From contig NZ_JACLAF010000001.1 of the NCBI RefSeq assembly GCF_015355625.1, forward strand, positions 124,001 through 188,000: DNA of 64,000 nt, read 5' to 3'. Made by a program: the position numbers and the translations under genes. The stretch is from Tamlana sp. I1 (GTDB lineage: Bacteria; Bacteroidota; Bacteroidia; Flavobacteriales; Flavobacteriaceae). Below are positions 18,812 to 27,636 of this stretch, in pieces. Each line of letters begins with the position of its first letter. The stretch's first letter is position 1. The notes beneath the pieces are model-generated. The model had not been told where the DNA came from. It was given only the letters and a program-made list of their open reading frames with translations, and did not search any database.

Positions 18812-20041
18812 ATGAGACATAAAATAAATTTAACCGTATTAGCTTTAATACTTATGATGAGTGCTTGTAATCAGAAACCAGAGAACCATCAAAAAACTGA
18901 AGAAACCAAAGCAGCAGACACAACGCCAACAGAGGCACAAATTGACTTTTTAGGAATCACCGATGCCAATCACCTTAGTGCTGCTTCAAAAAGAGCTTTA
19001 CAATGGCCAACCGATTTAGGCAATGAATGGTTTATTGAGTTTTCACCATTAAAACCTTTAAAAGGAGATTTAGCATATGAAGAAGGTGTGGTGCGTCGTG
19101 ACCCAAGTGCGATGATTAAGCATGACGGGAAATACTATGTGTGGTATTCAAAATCTACAGGAAAAACAGATGGTTTTGCGGGAGATATTGAAAATGATAA
19201 AGTATTCCCATGGGATCGATGTGATATTTGGTATGCCACTTCAGAAGATGGTTGGACATGGAAAGAAGAAGGTATGGCAGTATCAAGAGGAGAAAAAGGT
19301 AGTTACGACGACCGTTCGGTATTTACTGTAGAAATTATGGAACACGATGGTATGTACTACTTATGTTACCAGACCGTGAAGTCACCTTACAATGTGCGTG
19401 TTAAAAATCAAGTAGGTTTAGCTTGGTCGAATTCACCAAATGGGCCTTGGACCAAAAGTGAAGAGCCAATTTTAAGTCCTGCAGATAATGGGGTTTGGAA
19501 AGGAACTGAGCAAAACAGATTTTTAGTAGAGAAAAAAGGAGATTTCGATAGTCATAAAGTACACGATCCTTGTATTATTCCTTACAAAGGGAAATTCTAC
19601 TTGTATTATAAAGGTGAACAAATGGGTGAAGCGATTACTTTTGGCGGACGTCAAATTCGTCATGGTGTGGCTATTGCCGATAATCCTAAAGGACCTTATG
19701 TAAAATCACCGTATAACCCAATTAGTAATAGTGGTCATGAAATTTGTGTATGGCCTTACAATGGCGGTATTGCTTCATTAATTACAACCGATGGTCCTGA
19801 GAAAAATACCATTCAATGGGCGGAAGATGGTATAAACTTCGAAATTATGTCGGTAATTCCAGGAGTAAATGCACACGCTATTGGATTAAATAGAACGGCA
19901 GAAGTAGAAAAAGAACCAACAGAAATTTTACGTTGGGGCTTATCACATATTTATAATTCTTACGATTATCAAAGTATTATGCGTTTTGAGTCGCATAGAA
20001 AAACAACTCATGTTGCTAAAGGAGAAAGTAGTAGTAAATAG
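18812..20041 (+). CDS. GH117 alpha-1,3-(3,6-anhydro-L-galactosidase), lipoprotein
   Basis: Exo-enzyme that removes 3,6-anhydro-L-galactose from the non-reducing end of neoagaro-oligosaccharides (409 aa). A lipoprotein signal ends at Cys19 (MMSAC). The rest is a five-bladed beta-propeller with the repeated blade motif DPSAMIKHDGKYYVWYS / DPCIIPYKGKFYLYYKG. Asp97, Asp252, His309 and Glu310 (SGHEICVW) fall where the family's catalytic residues are expected, and the aspartate/glutamate numbering agrees with the Zobellia enzyme as I recall it. It is the last gene of the operon, followed by a strong terminator at 20066. This gene is the best marker that the PUL targets an agar-type polymer containing anhydrogalactose. 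Confidence 0.9.
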   Translation: MRHKINLTVLALILMMSACNQKPENHQKTEETKAADTTPTEAQIDFLGITDANHLSAASKRALQWPTDLGNEWFIEFSPLKPLKGDLAYEEGVVRRDPSAMIKHDGKYYVWYSKSTGKTDGFAGDIENDKVFPWDRCDIWYATSEDGWTWKEEGMAVSRGEKGSYDDRSVFTVEIMEHDGMYYLCYQTVKSPYNVRVKNQVGLAWSNSPNGPWTKSEEPILSPADNGVWKGTEQNRFLVEKKGDFDSHKVHDPCIIPYKGKFYLYYKGEQMGEAITFGGRQIRHGVAIADNPKGPYVKSPYNPISNSGHEICVWPYNGGIASLITTDGPEKNTIQWAEDGINFEIMSVIPGVNAHAIGLNRTAEVEKEPTEILRWGLSHIYNSYDYQSIMRFESHRKTTHVAKGESSSK

Positions 20042-20065
20042 TTATAATTAACACTTGATTAAAGG

Positions 20066-20095
20066 CCTTCTAATTCATTTTAGAAGGTTTTTTTT
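20066..20095 (+). terminator. Intrinsic terminator of the GH2-GH117 operon
   Basis: Perfect 8-bp stem CCTTCTAA (20066-20073) / TTAGAAGG (20080-20087) with a 6-nt loop, followed by a run of nine T. It lies 25 bp after the GH117 stop codon. Confidence 0.88.
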
Positions 20096-20910
20096 TATTT
20101 AAAAAAGTGACCTGTATAGATAATAATCCCTCTTAATTTTTATATACTTTGGTTGTTTTTTTATCTTTTGAAATACTGTTTGTAGTGTGTTCTTCATTTC
20201 ATCGAAATTTAAATTAATGATAAAACGACAGTGTAGAAATAACATAGTCTTATATACAGTATTGCTTTTCTGAGGTTTTTACATGATCTTCTCTCAACCT
20301 CAATAGCGTCAAAATATTCAACAGATTTTATTCTTAGTTCTATATATGCGGACTAATCACTTTTTTTAGATGTCATGTTGTTTTCATTCAGAATGAATTT
20401 CAGTATTGTATCCTTTAAGCATGCTATATAGCGTTACAAATTATATTTTACCTGTTAAATGTAAGTTTTTACATATAATTTTTATATACCTTATTGTTTC
20501 CATATTACTTTGAATTACCAAACAAGCTATCATGAAGCAGTACTTTATTTCTTAATTAGGATAATAATAGAAACTGAACATGATATAGATGGTTTTTTAA
20601 ATCTTCAATAACCATTAGCATGGTCTATTAGCAGTTTTTGTTAAAATTTATTAAATTTAAAGGACTGTGGTTTTATGATTTTACTATAAATCGAGAGCTA
20701 TTTTGTTGAATTTGTTAAATTGTTGTTATTGTTTATGTGTATATGATTGAAAATTAAAAAATAAAGTGTAAAAAAATGTGTGTGGTTAGGGGTTGCTTAA
20801 AAATATTCCCAGAATTTTTGTTCATTTTAATAGATTTTCACTCGATATAACTGTACATATCGGCTTAAATACACGATATAAACCCTTGTATATCAGTCTT
20901 TTTAGTGTTT
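20096..20910. other. Long spacer between the enzyme operon and susC, no gene seen
   Basis: About 0.8 kb of AT-rich sequence without a credible reading frame or RNA gene. Near its right end are two adjacent palindromes (20843-20894), followed by the tandem operator at 20911. The left two thirds show nothing I can assign. Confidence 0.5.
20843..20894. promoter_or_regulatory. Pair of tandem palindromes upstream of susC
   Basis: CGATATaactgtacATATCG (20843-20862) and GATATAaacccttgTATATC (20875-20894) are two similar inverted repeats 31-32 bp apart, about three helical turns. Both begin CGATATAA. They lie just upstream of the tandem operator at 20911-20929 and may be sites for a second, dimeric regulator. 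They were not found before GH16 or GH2. Confidence 0.4.
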
Positions 20911-20929
20911 GTCTAGTTTAAGTCTAGTA
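20911..20929 (+). promoter_or_regulatory. Tandem PUL operator upstream of susC
   Basis: GTCTAGTT-taa-GTCTAGTA. This is the most symmetric copy: both half-sites share GTCTAGT and start 11 bp apart. It ends 30 bp before the -7-like element at 20960, as at the other two PUL promoters. Confidence 0.72.
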
Positions 20930-20959
20930 TCAATTTAATGTGTCCTATTGATGTATTTA

Positions 20960-20967
20960 TAAATTAG
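20960..20967 (+). promoter_or_regulatory. -7-like element of the susC operon
   Basis: TAAATTAG matches TAnnTTTG at all but one informative base. No TTG is found about 20 bp upstream. Transcription would begin near 20974, leaving a leader of about 110 nt before the susC ATG at 21083, much longer than those of GH16 and GH2. Confidence 0.45.
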
Positions 20968-21082
20968 CATCAGTTAATTTAAAGAATTGTTAACAAACCG
21001 CATTAGTAATTATCAATTAGGTAAAATCTAATGTTTCAATTCTAAAAGAGAAACAATAACTAACTATTCTAATTAAATCAAT

Positions 21083-24000
21083 ATGAAACAAAAACAAAAA
21101 CTTTGGAGGAACAGATTTTTACTGGTTTGTTCGTTCTTGCTACTAACAATGACTAATGCTTTCGCTCAAGAAGGTGTTAGCGGAAAAGTATTAGACGAAA
21201 ATGGCGTGCCTTTGCCAGGTGTTGCCATTATAATTAAAGGCACAAATACGGGAGCTGCTACAGATTTCGATGGTGTTTTTACAATAGATGCGAGTTCTGG
21301 TAATACACTAGTATTTTCATTTTTAGGTTACAAAGCTCAAGAAATCACATTAACTAATCAAACATTCTTAAATGTAAGCTTAGAGCCAGATGCACAAAGC
21401 TTAGAAGAAGTTGTCGTAGTTGGTTACGGTACACAAAAGAAGAAAGAAGTAACAGGAGCTGTTGGTTTAGTAACTTCAGATGTTATTGCTAAAGCACCAG
21501 TAGCCGATTTGGGAGAATCTATTCAAGGACAAGTAGCTGGTGTAAATGTGCAATCTAGTAGTGGTAGACCAGGTGAGGCTGCAAACATCCAAATTAGAGG
21601 TTTAGGATCTGTTAGTAATACCGCTTTAGGACCTTTATATGTAGTTGATGGTGTGCCTTTTCAAGGAAACCCGAACATTCCAACAGAGCAAATTGAGAAA
21701 ATAGACATCTTAAAAGATGGTGCTGCAGCTGCGGTTTACGGGACAAGAGCTTCCAATGGTGTAATTATCATTACGACTAAAAAAGGTTCGAAGGGTGAGT
21801 TAAAAGTAAACTTTAGTACTTATGGAGGTATTCAAAACATTACTTCTGGTACCCCTTTAATGAATACAAAACAACAAATGTATGCCGAGAAAGTAAAGCT
21901 TGAAGCATTAGGTAGAGAGCCTTTAATCTTTTTCTTTAATCCAGACGCATTGGATTATGATACTGATTTTGTTGGCGATGTTCAAAATAACAATGCTGGT
22001 ATTCAAAATTATAGTTTAGGTGTTTCTGGCGGATCGGATAACTTAACTATGAATTTAAGTGCCGATTATTTTAATCAAGATGGTGTTTTAATTAATTCGG
22101 GCTTCAACCGTTTAAGTACACGTTTAAATGGGCAGTTCACTAAAGGTAAATTTAGAGCTTTTGCTAGTTTGGCAATCTCGCAAGAAAATAGAGAACAAGA
22201 ACCATGGGCCTTATACGAGTATGCGATTTCTCAAAGACCTTGGCAGCCTGCAATCAATCAAATTAAAAGTTCAGGGGAAAATACAGTAGATATTCCTGTT
22301 CGTAATGCTATTCTTTACAGTTATTTATCAAGAGAGTTGCAGAATCAAGACGATCGTGAAGTAAATAGCACCAACATTGCTGTGAACTTAGAGTATGAAT
22401 TTTTTGACGGCTTTAGTTATCAAGCTAATTTAGGTATGAATACCTGGAATTATGCACGTAAATTTTTTAGGCCACAGTATTTGGTGAATGATTATCAGGG
22501 TAATTATAACCCAACTGCTTCTAGACCAGATGCTATGCTAGATGAAGATTTTATTTTTACTCAGCGTCGTGTTTTAGAAAACTTATTTAAATACAACAAA
22601 AGTTTCGGAAAACATAATATCAACTTATTAGGGGTATTAAGTTATGAGGAATTTACATCCAAAACATTAAGTACAGGCGTAATAGGCTTGTTAAGTAACG
22701 ATACGCCAGTTCTAGGAGCGGGAGTCGAGGCTACTAAGCCAAGTAGTTACGATTTTGTAAACAACTTAACTGGTAAGTTAGTAAGATTACAATACAACTA
22801 CGACGAGCGTTATTTATTCTCTGCAAGTTACAGACGTGATGGATCTTCAAATTTTGCGCCATCTAACCGTTATGGTGACTTTATGGGATTCTCTGCAGGT
22901 TGGAACATTAGTGAAGAAAATTTCTTTAATGTTGATGCGATTAGCAGCTTAAAGTTAAGAGCCAGTTGGGCTGAAGTTGGTAACCAAAGTATACCACCGT
23001 ATTCATATTCTTCACAAATAGAAAGTGGTATTAATTATCCGTTTGGACCTAACGAGGAATTAGCTGTTGGTGCCATCCAAAGACGTTATGCTGATCCTAA
23101 CATCAAATGGGAAACAAGTATTTCTTCAAACATCGGTATCGATTTAAACATGTTTAAAAACCGTTTAAGCTTTACTGCTGATATTTATGAAACTAAGAAA
23201 GAAGATATGCTTATTGAAGAGCGTTTACCACCATCATCTGGAACTTATCACACAAGAGCTTTAGGAGTTTACGATGTACGTACAACCAATGCTGGTGATA
23301 TGGTAAACCGTGGTGTGGAGTTAGCGATGTCTTATAAAAATGAAACTTCTGGAGGCTTAAAATATAATTTAGCCGCTACGTTTACTAAAAATAAAAACGA
23401 AGTAACCGACTTAAACGGTGTTGAACGTGGTTACGGTAATGGTCGTCCTGTAGTGTCGTTAGGTGAAAATATTGATTACACAACTTATTTAGCGAAAGGC
23501 TACGAAGCAGGTGCATTTTTCTTAGTACAGCATGCAGGTATTATTAAAACCGATGAGCAATTAGCAGAGTATAGAAAAATTGAAGCAAGTGCTCAAATTG
23601 GAGATATGATGTATGTTGATGAAAATGGTGATGGTGTAATTAATGATAATGACCGTGTATATTCTGGTTCAGGACAAGCAGAGTACGAAATGGGTTTCAA
23701 CTTTAACCTAGATTACAAAGGTTTCGATTTATATGCGCAAACCTATTTCTCTCAAGGAGCAGAAATATATAACGGGGCACGTTTATATGCTTATACACAA
23801 GGTAGACATCAGGAACAATACTATATGTGGTCGCCTCAAAATGCCGGTTCTAATGTGCCTACAGATAGAGAAAGTGCATATCATAACAACGTAAGAGCAA
23901 GATCAGATTACTTTTTAGAAGATGGTTCTTATTTCAGAATTAGAAACATCACTTTAGGTTATACAGTACCACTACAAGATACCAATATCTTAAAGCGTGC

Positions 24001-24157
24001 TAGAGTTTATTTTACAGCAATGAACCCATTTACATTCACAAACTATACAGGGTACGATCCGGAAGTTGGTGGAGATGGAATATTTACACGTGGTGTAGAT
24101 CGTGGAAATTACCCAGTAACACGTCGATTTATTCTTGGTGTACAATTTAACTTTTAA
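21083..24157 (+). CDS. susC: SusC-like TonB-dependent oligosaccharide transporter
   Basis: Outer-membrane importer (1024 aa) that, with the SusD partner, moves galactan oligosaccharides into the periplasm using TonB energy. A signal peptide ends at NAFAQ (about 29). A carboxypeptidase-like regulatory domain (about 30-105, GVSGKVLDENGVPLPGV) precedes the TonB-box region EEVVVVGYGTQKKKEVTGAV, the plug (about 125-235) and a large beta-barrel ending in the terminal Phe (ILGVQFNF) typical of outer-membrane barrels. It is the first gene of a three-gene operon under the tandem operator at 20911. No extra sigma/anti-sigma signalling domain is seen. Confidence 0.93.
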   Translation: MKQKQKLWRNRFLLVCSFLLLTMTNAFAQEGVSGKVLDENGVPLPGVAIIIKGTNTGAATDFDGVFTIDASSGNTLVFSFLGYKAQEITLTNQTFLNVSLEPDAQSLEEVVVVGYGTQKKKEVTGAVGLVTSDVIAKAPVADLGESIQGQVAGVNVQSSSGRPGEAANIQIRGLGSVSNTALGPLYVVDGVPFQGNPNIPTEQIEKIDILKDGAAAAVYGTRASNGVIIITTKKGSKGELKVNFSTYGGIQNITSGTPLMNTKQQMYAEKVKLEALGREPLIFFFNPDALDYDTDFVGDVQNNNAGIQNYSLGVSGGSDNLTMNLSADYFNQDGVLINSGFNRLSTRLNGQFTKGKFRAFASLAISQENREQEPWALYEYAISQRPWQPAINQIKSSGENTVDIPVRNAILYSYLSRELQNQDDREVNSTNIAVNLEYEFFDGFSYQANLGMNTWNYARKFFRPQYLVNDYQGNYNPTASRPDAMLDEDFIFTQRRVLENLFKYNKSFGKHNINLLGVLSYEEFTSKTLSTGVIGLLSNDTPVLGAGVEATKPSSYDFVNNLTGKLVRLQYNYDERYLFSASYRRDGSSNFAPSNRYGDFMGFSAGWNISEENFFNVDAISSLKLRASWAEVGNQSIPPYSYSSQIESGINYPFGPNEELAVGAIQRRYADPNIKWETSISSNIGIDLNMFKNRLSFTADIYETKKEDMLIEERLPPSSGTYHTRALGVYDVRTTNAGDMVNRGVELAMSYKNETSGGLKYNLAATFTKNKNEVTDLNGVERGYGNGRPVVSLGENIDYTTYLAKGYEAGAFFLVQHAGIIKTDEQLAEYRKIEASAQIGDMMYVDENGDGVINDNDRVYSGSGQAEYEMGFNFNLDYKGFDLYAQTYFSQGAEIYNGARLYAYTQGRHQEQYYMWSPQNAGSNVPTDRESAYHNNVRARSDYFLEDGSYFRIRNITLGYTVPLQDTNILKRARVYFTAMNPFTFTNYTGYDPEVGGDGIFTRGVDRGNYPVTRRFILGVQFNF

Positions 24158-24176
24158 TGTGAAAAAGATTATAAAC

Positions 24177-25904
24177 ATGAAAAATACTATAAAAAAATAT
24201 ATGCTACTTCCTATGGTTGGCTTTTCAATGCTATTAGGTTGTAACGAAGATTCATTTCTAGATCAAACCAATCCGAATACCATTACAACGGAAACGTTTT
24301 GGAAAACTTCAAATCAATTTCAAACAGGTCTAAATACCGTGTATGGCGCTTTACAGTTTCAAAGTGTTAGCGGTACTGGGTTAGTTTCAGAAATGATTAT
24401 GGGAGATATTGGAGGTACAGAATCATGGTACCGTCCGTTTGCCTTCAGAAACTTAACATATAATGACGGTAGTGATTATGTTAGAGAAAAGTGGAACGAG
24501 CTTTATATTGGAATTTTTAGAGCCAATCAAGTAATTCAAAAACTTCATACAGAAGATGTTCAGTTTGAAGATGGTGAAAAGGTAAGTATTGAAGCCCAAG
24601 CACGTTGCTTAAGAGCCTTTTTTTACTTTCAGTTGGCGCATTCTTATGGAGGTGCTGTAATTCATACCAATATCGCTGAAACACAAGAAGATTTTCAAAA
24701 ACCTTTTAGTTCTATTGATGAAGTTACAAATCAAATTATTATTCCAGATTTAAACTTTGCAAAAGCAAACTTACCAGAAAGTTGGCCAACTGGAAGTTCA
24801 GGGAGAATGACTTGGGGTACTGCAACAAGTTTATTAGGAAAAGTGTATTTATATGATGAAAAATATATCGAAGCAGCTTCATTCTTTAAAGAAGTTATCG
24901 ATTCTGGTATCTATGCTTTAACACCAGATATTATGGATAATTTTACTGATGTGAATGAGTTTAATGAAGAGTCTATTTTAGAAGTAGCTTATAATGCTGA
25001 TGCAAACCCAGGAGCAAACGGTGCAATTGTAGATGATAATGTGAATGAAACAGGTGCTGAAGCTACAGCTATTGCTACGGCATTAGGACAACTAAGTTTT
25101 GGTGCTTACAATACGCTTTTACCTTCTTATTATTTACATGAATTGTACGTGAATGATGAAGTGGATGATCAAAACTCTATTAATAATGGAAATATGCATT
25201 CTAAGCGTTTATCGTCTAGTATAGCACCTATAAACGGAGAAACCGATTATTATTTATTACCTATTGGAGACCGTGGTGGATGGGCTTTTGGACAAAGTGC
25301 CTACATTAAAAAGCATACCAATTGGTATCATTTACCTCAGGAAGATGCTAATAGCCGTTCTGGTATTAACTTCAGACACATACGTTTAGCCGATGTTTAT
25401 TTAATGTATGCAGAAGCTGTGCTACAAAGTACGGGTGATGTTAATGAAGCGATTAAATATATAGATATGGTAAGAGCACGTGCTGGTGTTATTACGTTGC
25501 AACAATATATGACTTTATATGCTGGAGAATTTCCACAATTACATATTAGTAAGCAAGTGCATACAACACAGCCATTAGTAGCGCCTACTAAAGAAAACGT
25601 GTTAACTCACATTCAACGTGTTGAACGTCCATTAGAATTAGCTTTCGAAGGGCACCGTTGGAAGGATCTTGTACGTTGGGGAATTGTAAAACAAGTGTTT
25701 GATGAATTGCGGGCCGACGAAGTATGGAGACAAGAAAATACCGCTGCCTTAGAAATCTCAACAGGAGGAATAGCACCTTTGTTTATAGCAGAACGTATAA
25801 GACCAGATTTTAACTTGTCTAGTGTGAATTATCAATCATCAGTACATGATTATTTCCCTATACCTGCACAAGAAGTAGAAATTAACGACATGTTAAACAA
25901 CTAA
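24177..25904 (+). CDS. susD: SusD-like surface glycan-binding lipoprotein
   Basis: Cell-surface lid of the SusC transporter (575 aa), expected to bind galactan oligosaccharides. A lipoprotein signal ends at the Cys in SMLLGCNED. The TPR-rich SusD fold follows, with family segments such as EAQARCLRAFFYFQLAHSYG, NFRHIRLADVYLMYAEA and LAFEGHRWKDLVRWG; the last of these and the terminal YFPIPAQEVEIN are diagnostic of RagB/SusD. The ATG at 24177 is chosen because it begins the signal peptide; it lies 19 bp after susC. Confidence 0.93.
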   Translation: MKNTIKKYMLLPMVGFSMLLGCNEDSFLDQTNPNTITTETFWKTSNQFQTGLNTVYGALQFQSVSGTGLVSEMIMGDIGGTESWYRPFAFRNLTYNDGSDYVREKWNELYIGIFRANQVIQKLHTEDVQFEDGEKVSIEAQARCLRAFFYFQLAHSYGGAVIHTNIAETQEDFQKPFSSIDEVTNQIIIPDLNFAKANLPESWPTGSSGRMTWGTATSLLGKVYLYDEKYIEAASFFKEVIDSGIYALTPDIMDNFTDVNEFNEESILEVAYNADANPGANGAIVDDNVNETGAEATAIATALGQLSFGAYNTLLPSYYLHELYVNDEVDDQNSINNGNMHSKRLSSSIAPINGETDYYLLPIGDRGGWAFGQSAYIKKHTNWYHLPQEDANSRSGINFRHIRLADVYLMYAEAVLQSTGDVNEAIKYIDMVRARAGVITLQQYMTLYAGEFPQLHISKQVHTTQPLVAPTKENVLTHIQRVERPLELAFEGHRWKDLVRWGIVKQVFDELRADEVWRQENTAALEISTGGIAPLFIAERIRPDFNLSSVNYQSSVHDYFPIPAQEVEINDMLNN

Positions 25905-25914
25905 ACCAAAAATT

Positions 25915-27474
25915 ATGAAATTAAATAAAAATATAGCGAAATACTTATTTCTTGCTGTCTTAGGTTTTACAGCATGTAATGAGGATGATGAATTAAATTT
26001 GCAGGAGCCAAGCCAAAGGGTGATTTATACAAGCCAAATGGATTTTGATAATCAAATCGAGGTTGGTAATTATATTACATTCGGAGATGTTTCACCAGGA
26101 GTAAGCTCACGTACTTGGACGTTTCCTGAAAACATTACTAGTGTAAAAAATGGAACTTCTAGTGACGATATTGTTAAAGCCTACTTTAATAAATCTGGAC
26201 AATATGATGTTAAACTACATCAAGTCTTTAAAAAGGATGCTTATGTAGATGAGACTTTAATGGGAAAAGAACTGGATACTACTATTGTAGTTACTGTATT
26301 TGAACCATTGAATATTTCTATAAAAGCAAATTATATTAATCCAGATGGTACATTAGGTGCAGACTTAAACATTTCAGATAAAGCGGAAAATGTTTTAGAA
26401 GCTAGTCGTTCTGTGCGATATACCTATGCTATTGCTGGTGGTCCACAAAATACGCTTTGGACTTTCGACGGTGGAACTCCTGAGACAGTAGAGAATACAG
26501 AGACTATCGATGTGAAGTATAAAAAAATGGGGACTTTTAATCTAGAACTTTCTGCAGGTAGAGAACGTCCATTTGGAGAGGCTTTATTAAGCTTAGAGAA
26601 CTTTATTAAAGTAGTGCCTTCTACAGACCCTGTAACTTTAGATGGTGTTTTTAATGATGGTGAGTCAATAGCTTTAGATTTTAGTAGAGAAATGGATCCT
26701 GCTACTTTAAATGCTGCAGATTTTAGTGTAACTATTGATAACAAAGGAACGATTTTAACACCTTCTGTGGCTACGGCAACTATTAACGAAAGTGAAGGTA
26801 CACGTGTGTTATTAACTTTAGATAACGAAGCTATCTATAATGATGATACGATAACCGTGTCTTACACACCAGGTAATTTAACCACTTTAGATGGTGTTAA
26901 AGCAGAAGCTTTAATAGACGAACCATTAGTTTTTGTAGGAAAAAATATATTTGACAATGGTGTTTTCGATTATGGGTTTGAAACAACTATGGATACCGAT
27001 TGGAAATACAGAGGATGGGGAGCACCTTGGGATAATTATACGTTAAACATTAGTGAAGCACAGGCCTACGATGGCGATAAAAGTGCTTATGTGGTAGTTA
27101 ATCCAGGTGGTGGTATGATTGTAGGTCAGAATGATGCTGCCGGTATTCCAGCAAAGTTTAACGTTGAAGCTGGGAAATCTTACGAGTTAGGGGTTTGGAT
27201 TTATGTAGAATCTCTAGGAACTATACTTGATGGTGTTAACCCTCCAGATGTGCGTTTTTATTGGAACCCAGGTACCGATTGGTCTGTAGGAGGGAACCCT
27301 ACATTTACTGTAGATTACCAAGTAGGTCAATGGGTATACAGCTCACAAATTGTATCGTTTTTTGACTCTGGAGAGAAAGCTATAAATATTAGAGGGGACA
27401 ACCAAAATAACCCTCAAGCGCTTAAGTTTTACATGGATAATTTAACTTTAATTGAAGCGAATTTAAGACCTTAA
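25915..27474 (+). CDS. PUL surface lipoprotein with PKD, Ig-like and CBM-like domains
   Basis: Third gene of the susCD operon (519 aa), in the position of SusE/SusF-type surface glycan-binding proteins. A lipoprotein signal ends at the Cys in LGFTACNED. Two PKD-like segments (about 30-130 and 135-240), an Ig-like SwmB-type domain (about 245-340, with FSREMDPATLNAADF) and a C-terminal beta-sandwich resembling CBM4/9-type modules (about 345-515, with repeated Trp and FYMDNLTLIEA) can be seen. It probably binds the polysaccharide at the cell surface and presents it to GH16 or SusD. No catalytic motif is visible. It lies 10 bp after susD and before a strong terminator. Confidence 0.78.
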   Translation: MKLNKNIAKYLFLAVLGFTACNEDDELNLQEPSQRVIYTSQMDFDNQIEVGNYITFGDVSPGVSSRTWTFPENITSVKNGTSSDDIVKAYFNKSGQYDVKLHQVFKKDAYVDETLMGKELDTTIVVTVFEPLNISIKANYINPDGTLGADLNISDKAENVLEASRSVRYTYAIAGGPQNTLWTFDGGTPETVENTETIDVKYKKMGTFNLELSAGRERPFGEALLSLENFIKVVPSTDPVTLDGVFNDGESIALDFSREMDPATLNAADFSVTIDNKGTILTPSVATATINESEGTRVLLTLDNEAIYNDDTITVSYTPGNLTTLDGVKAEALIDEPLVFVGKNIFDNGVFDYGFETTMDTDWKYRGWGAPWDNYTLNISEAQAYDGDKSAYVVVNPGGGMIVGQNDAAGIPAKFNVEAGKSYELGVWIYVESLGTILDGVNPPDVRFYWNPGTDWSVGGNPTFTVDYQVGQWVYSSQIVSFFDSGEKAINIRGDNQNNPQALKFYMDNLTLIEANLRP

Positions 27475-27509
27475 TTTAGTTTAGTTTATTAAGAAAATGT
27501 TTGTTTTAA

Positions 27510-27547
27510 AATCCCAAGAGACTTAGGTTTCTTGGGATTATTTTTTT
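27510..27547 (+). terminator. Intrinsic terminator of the susCD operon
   Basis: Perfect 10-bp stem AATCCCAAGA (27510-27519) / TCTTGGGATT (27530-27539) with a 10-nt loop and a following T-rich tract. It marks the right edge of the PUL. Confidence 0.88.
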
Positions 27548-27603
27548 GTTGATTTTTGATGTTCGTTTAAATAAGAAAATCATGTTATGCTTTAAAAGGG
27601 TAG

Positions 27604-27632
27604 TTGTTTATTTTTAAAGAAAGCTATCTTTG
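27604..27632 (+). promoter_or_regulatory. Promoter of the radical SAM gene, possibly leaderless
   Basis: TTG (27604-27606), an 18-bp gap and TATCTTTG (27625-27632) form a full Bacteroidota promoter. The ATG at 27637 begins 4 bp after the -7 element, so transcription would start at or next to the start codon. Confidence 0.65.
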
Positions 27633-27636
27633 TACG

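Noticed and set aside
365-20041. Search for type IX secretion C-terminal domains in PUL enzymes
   Set aside because: GH16 ends right after its catalytic domain, and GH2, GH3, GH117 and the sulfatases show no Por-secretion tail; export by Sec or lipoprotein signals explains them.
20096-20842. Remnant gene in the long spacer before susC
   Set aside because: All frames are broken by stops at short distance and no family motif is visible.
25214-25220. GTCTAGT heptamers inside susD (also at 25817) and in the SpoU gene (44182)
   Set aside because: They lack the partner half-site 11 bp upstream and lie inside coding sequence, so they are taken as background and not as operators.
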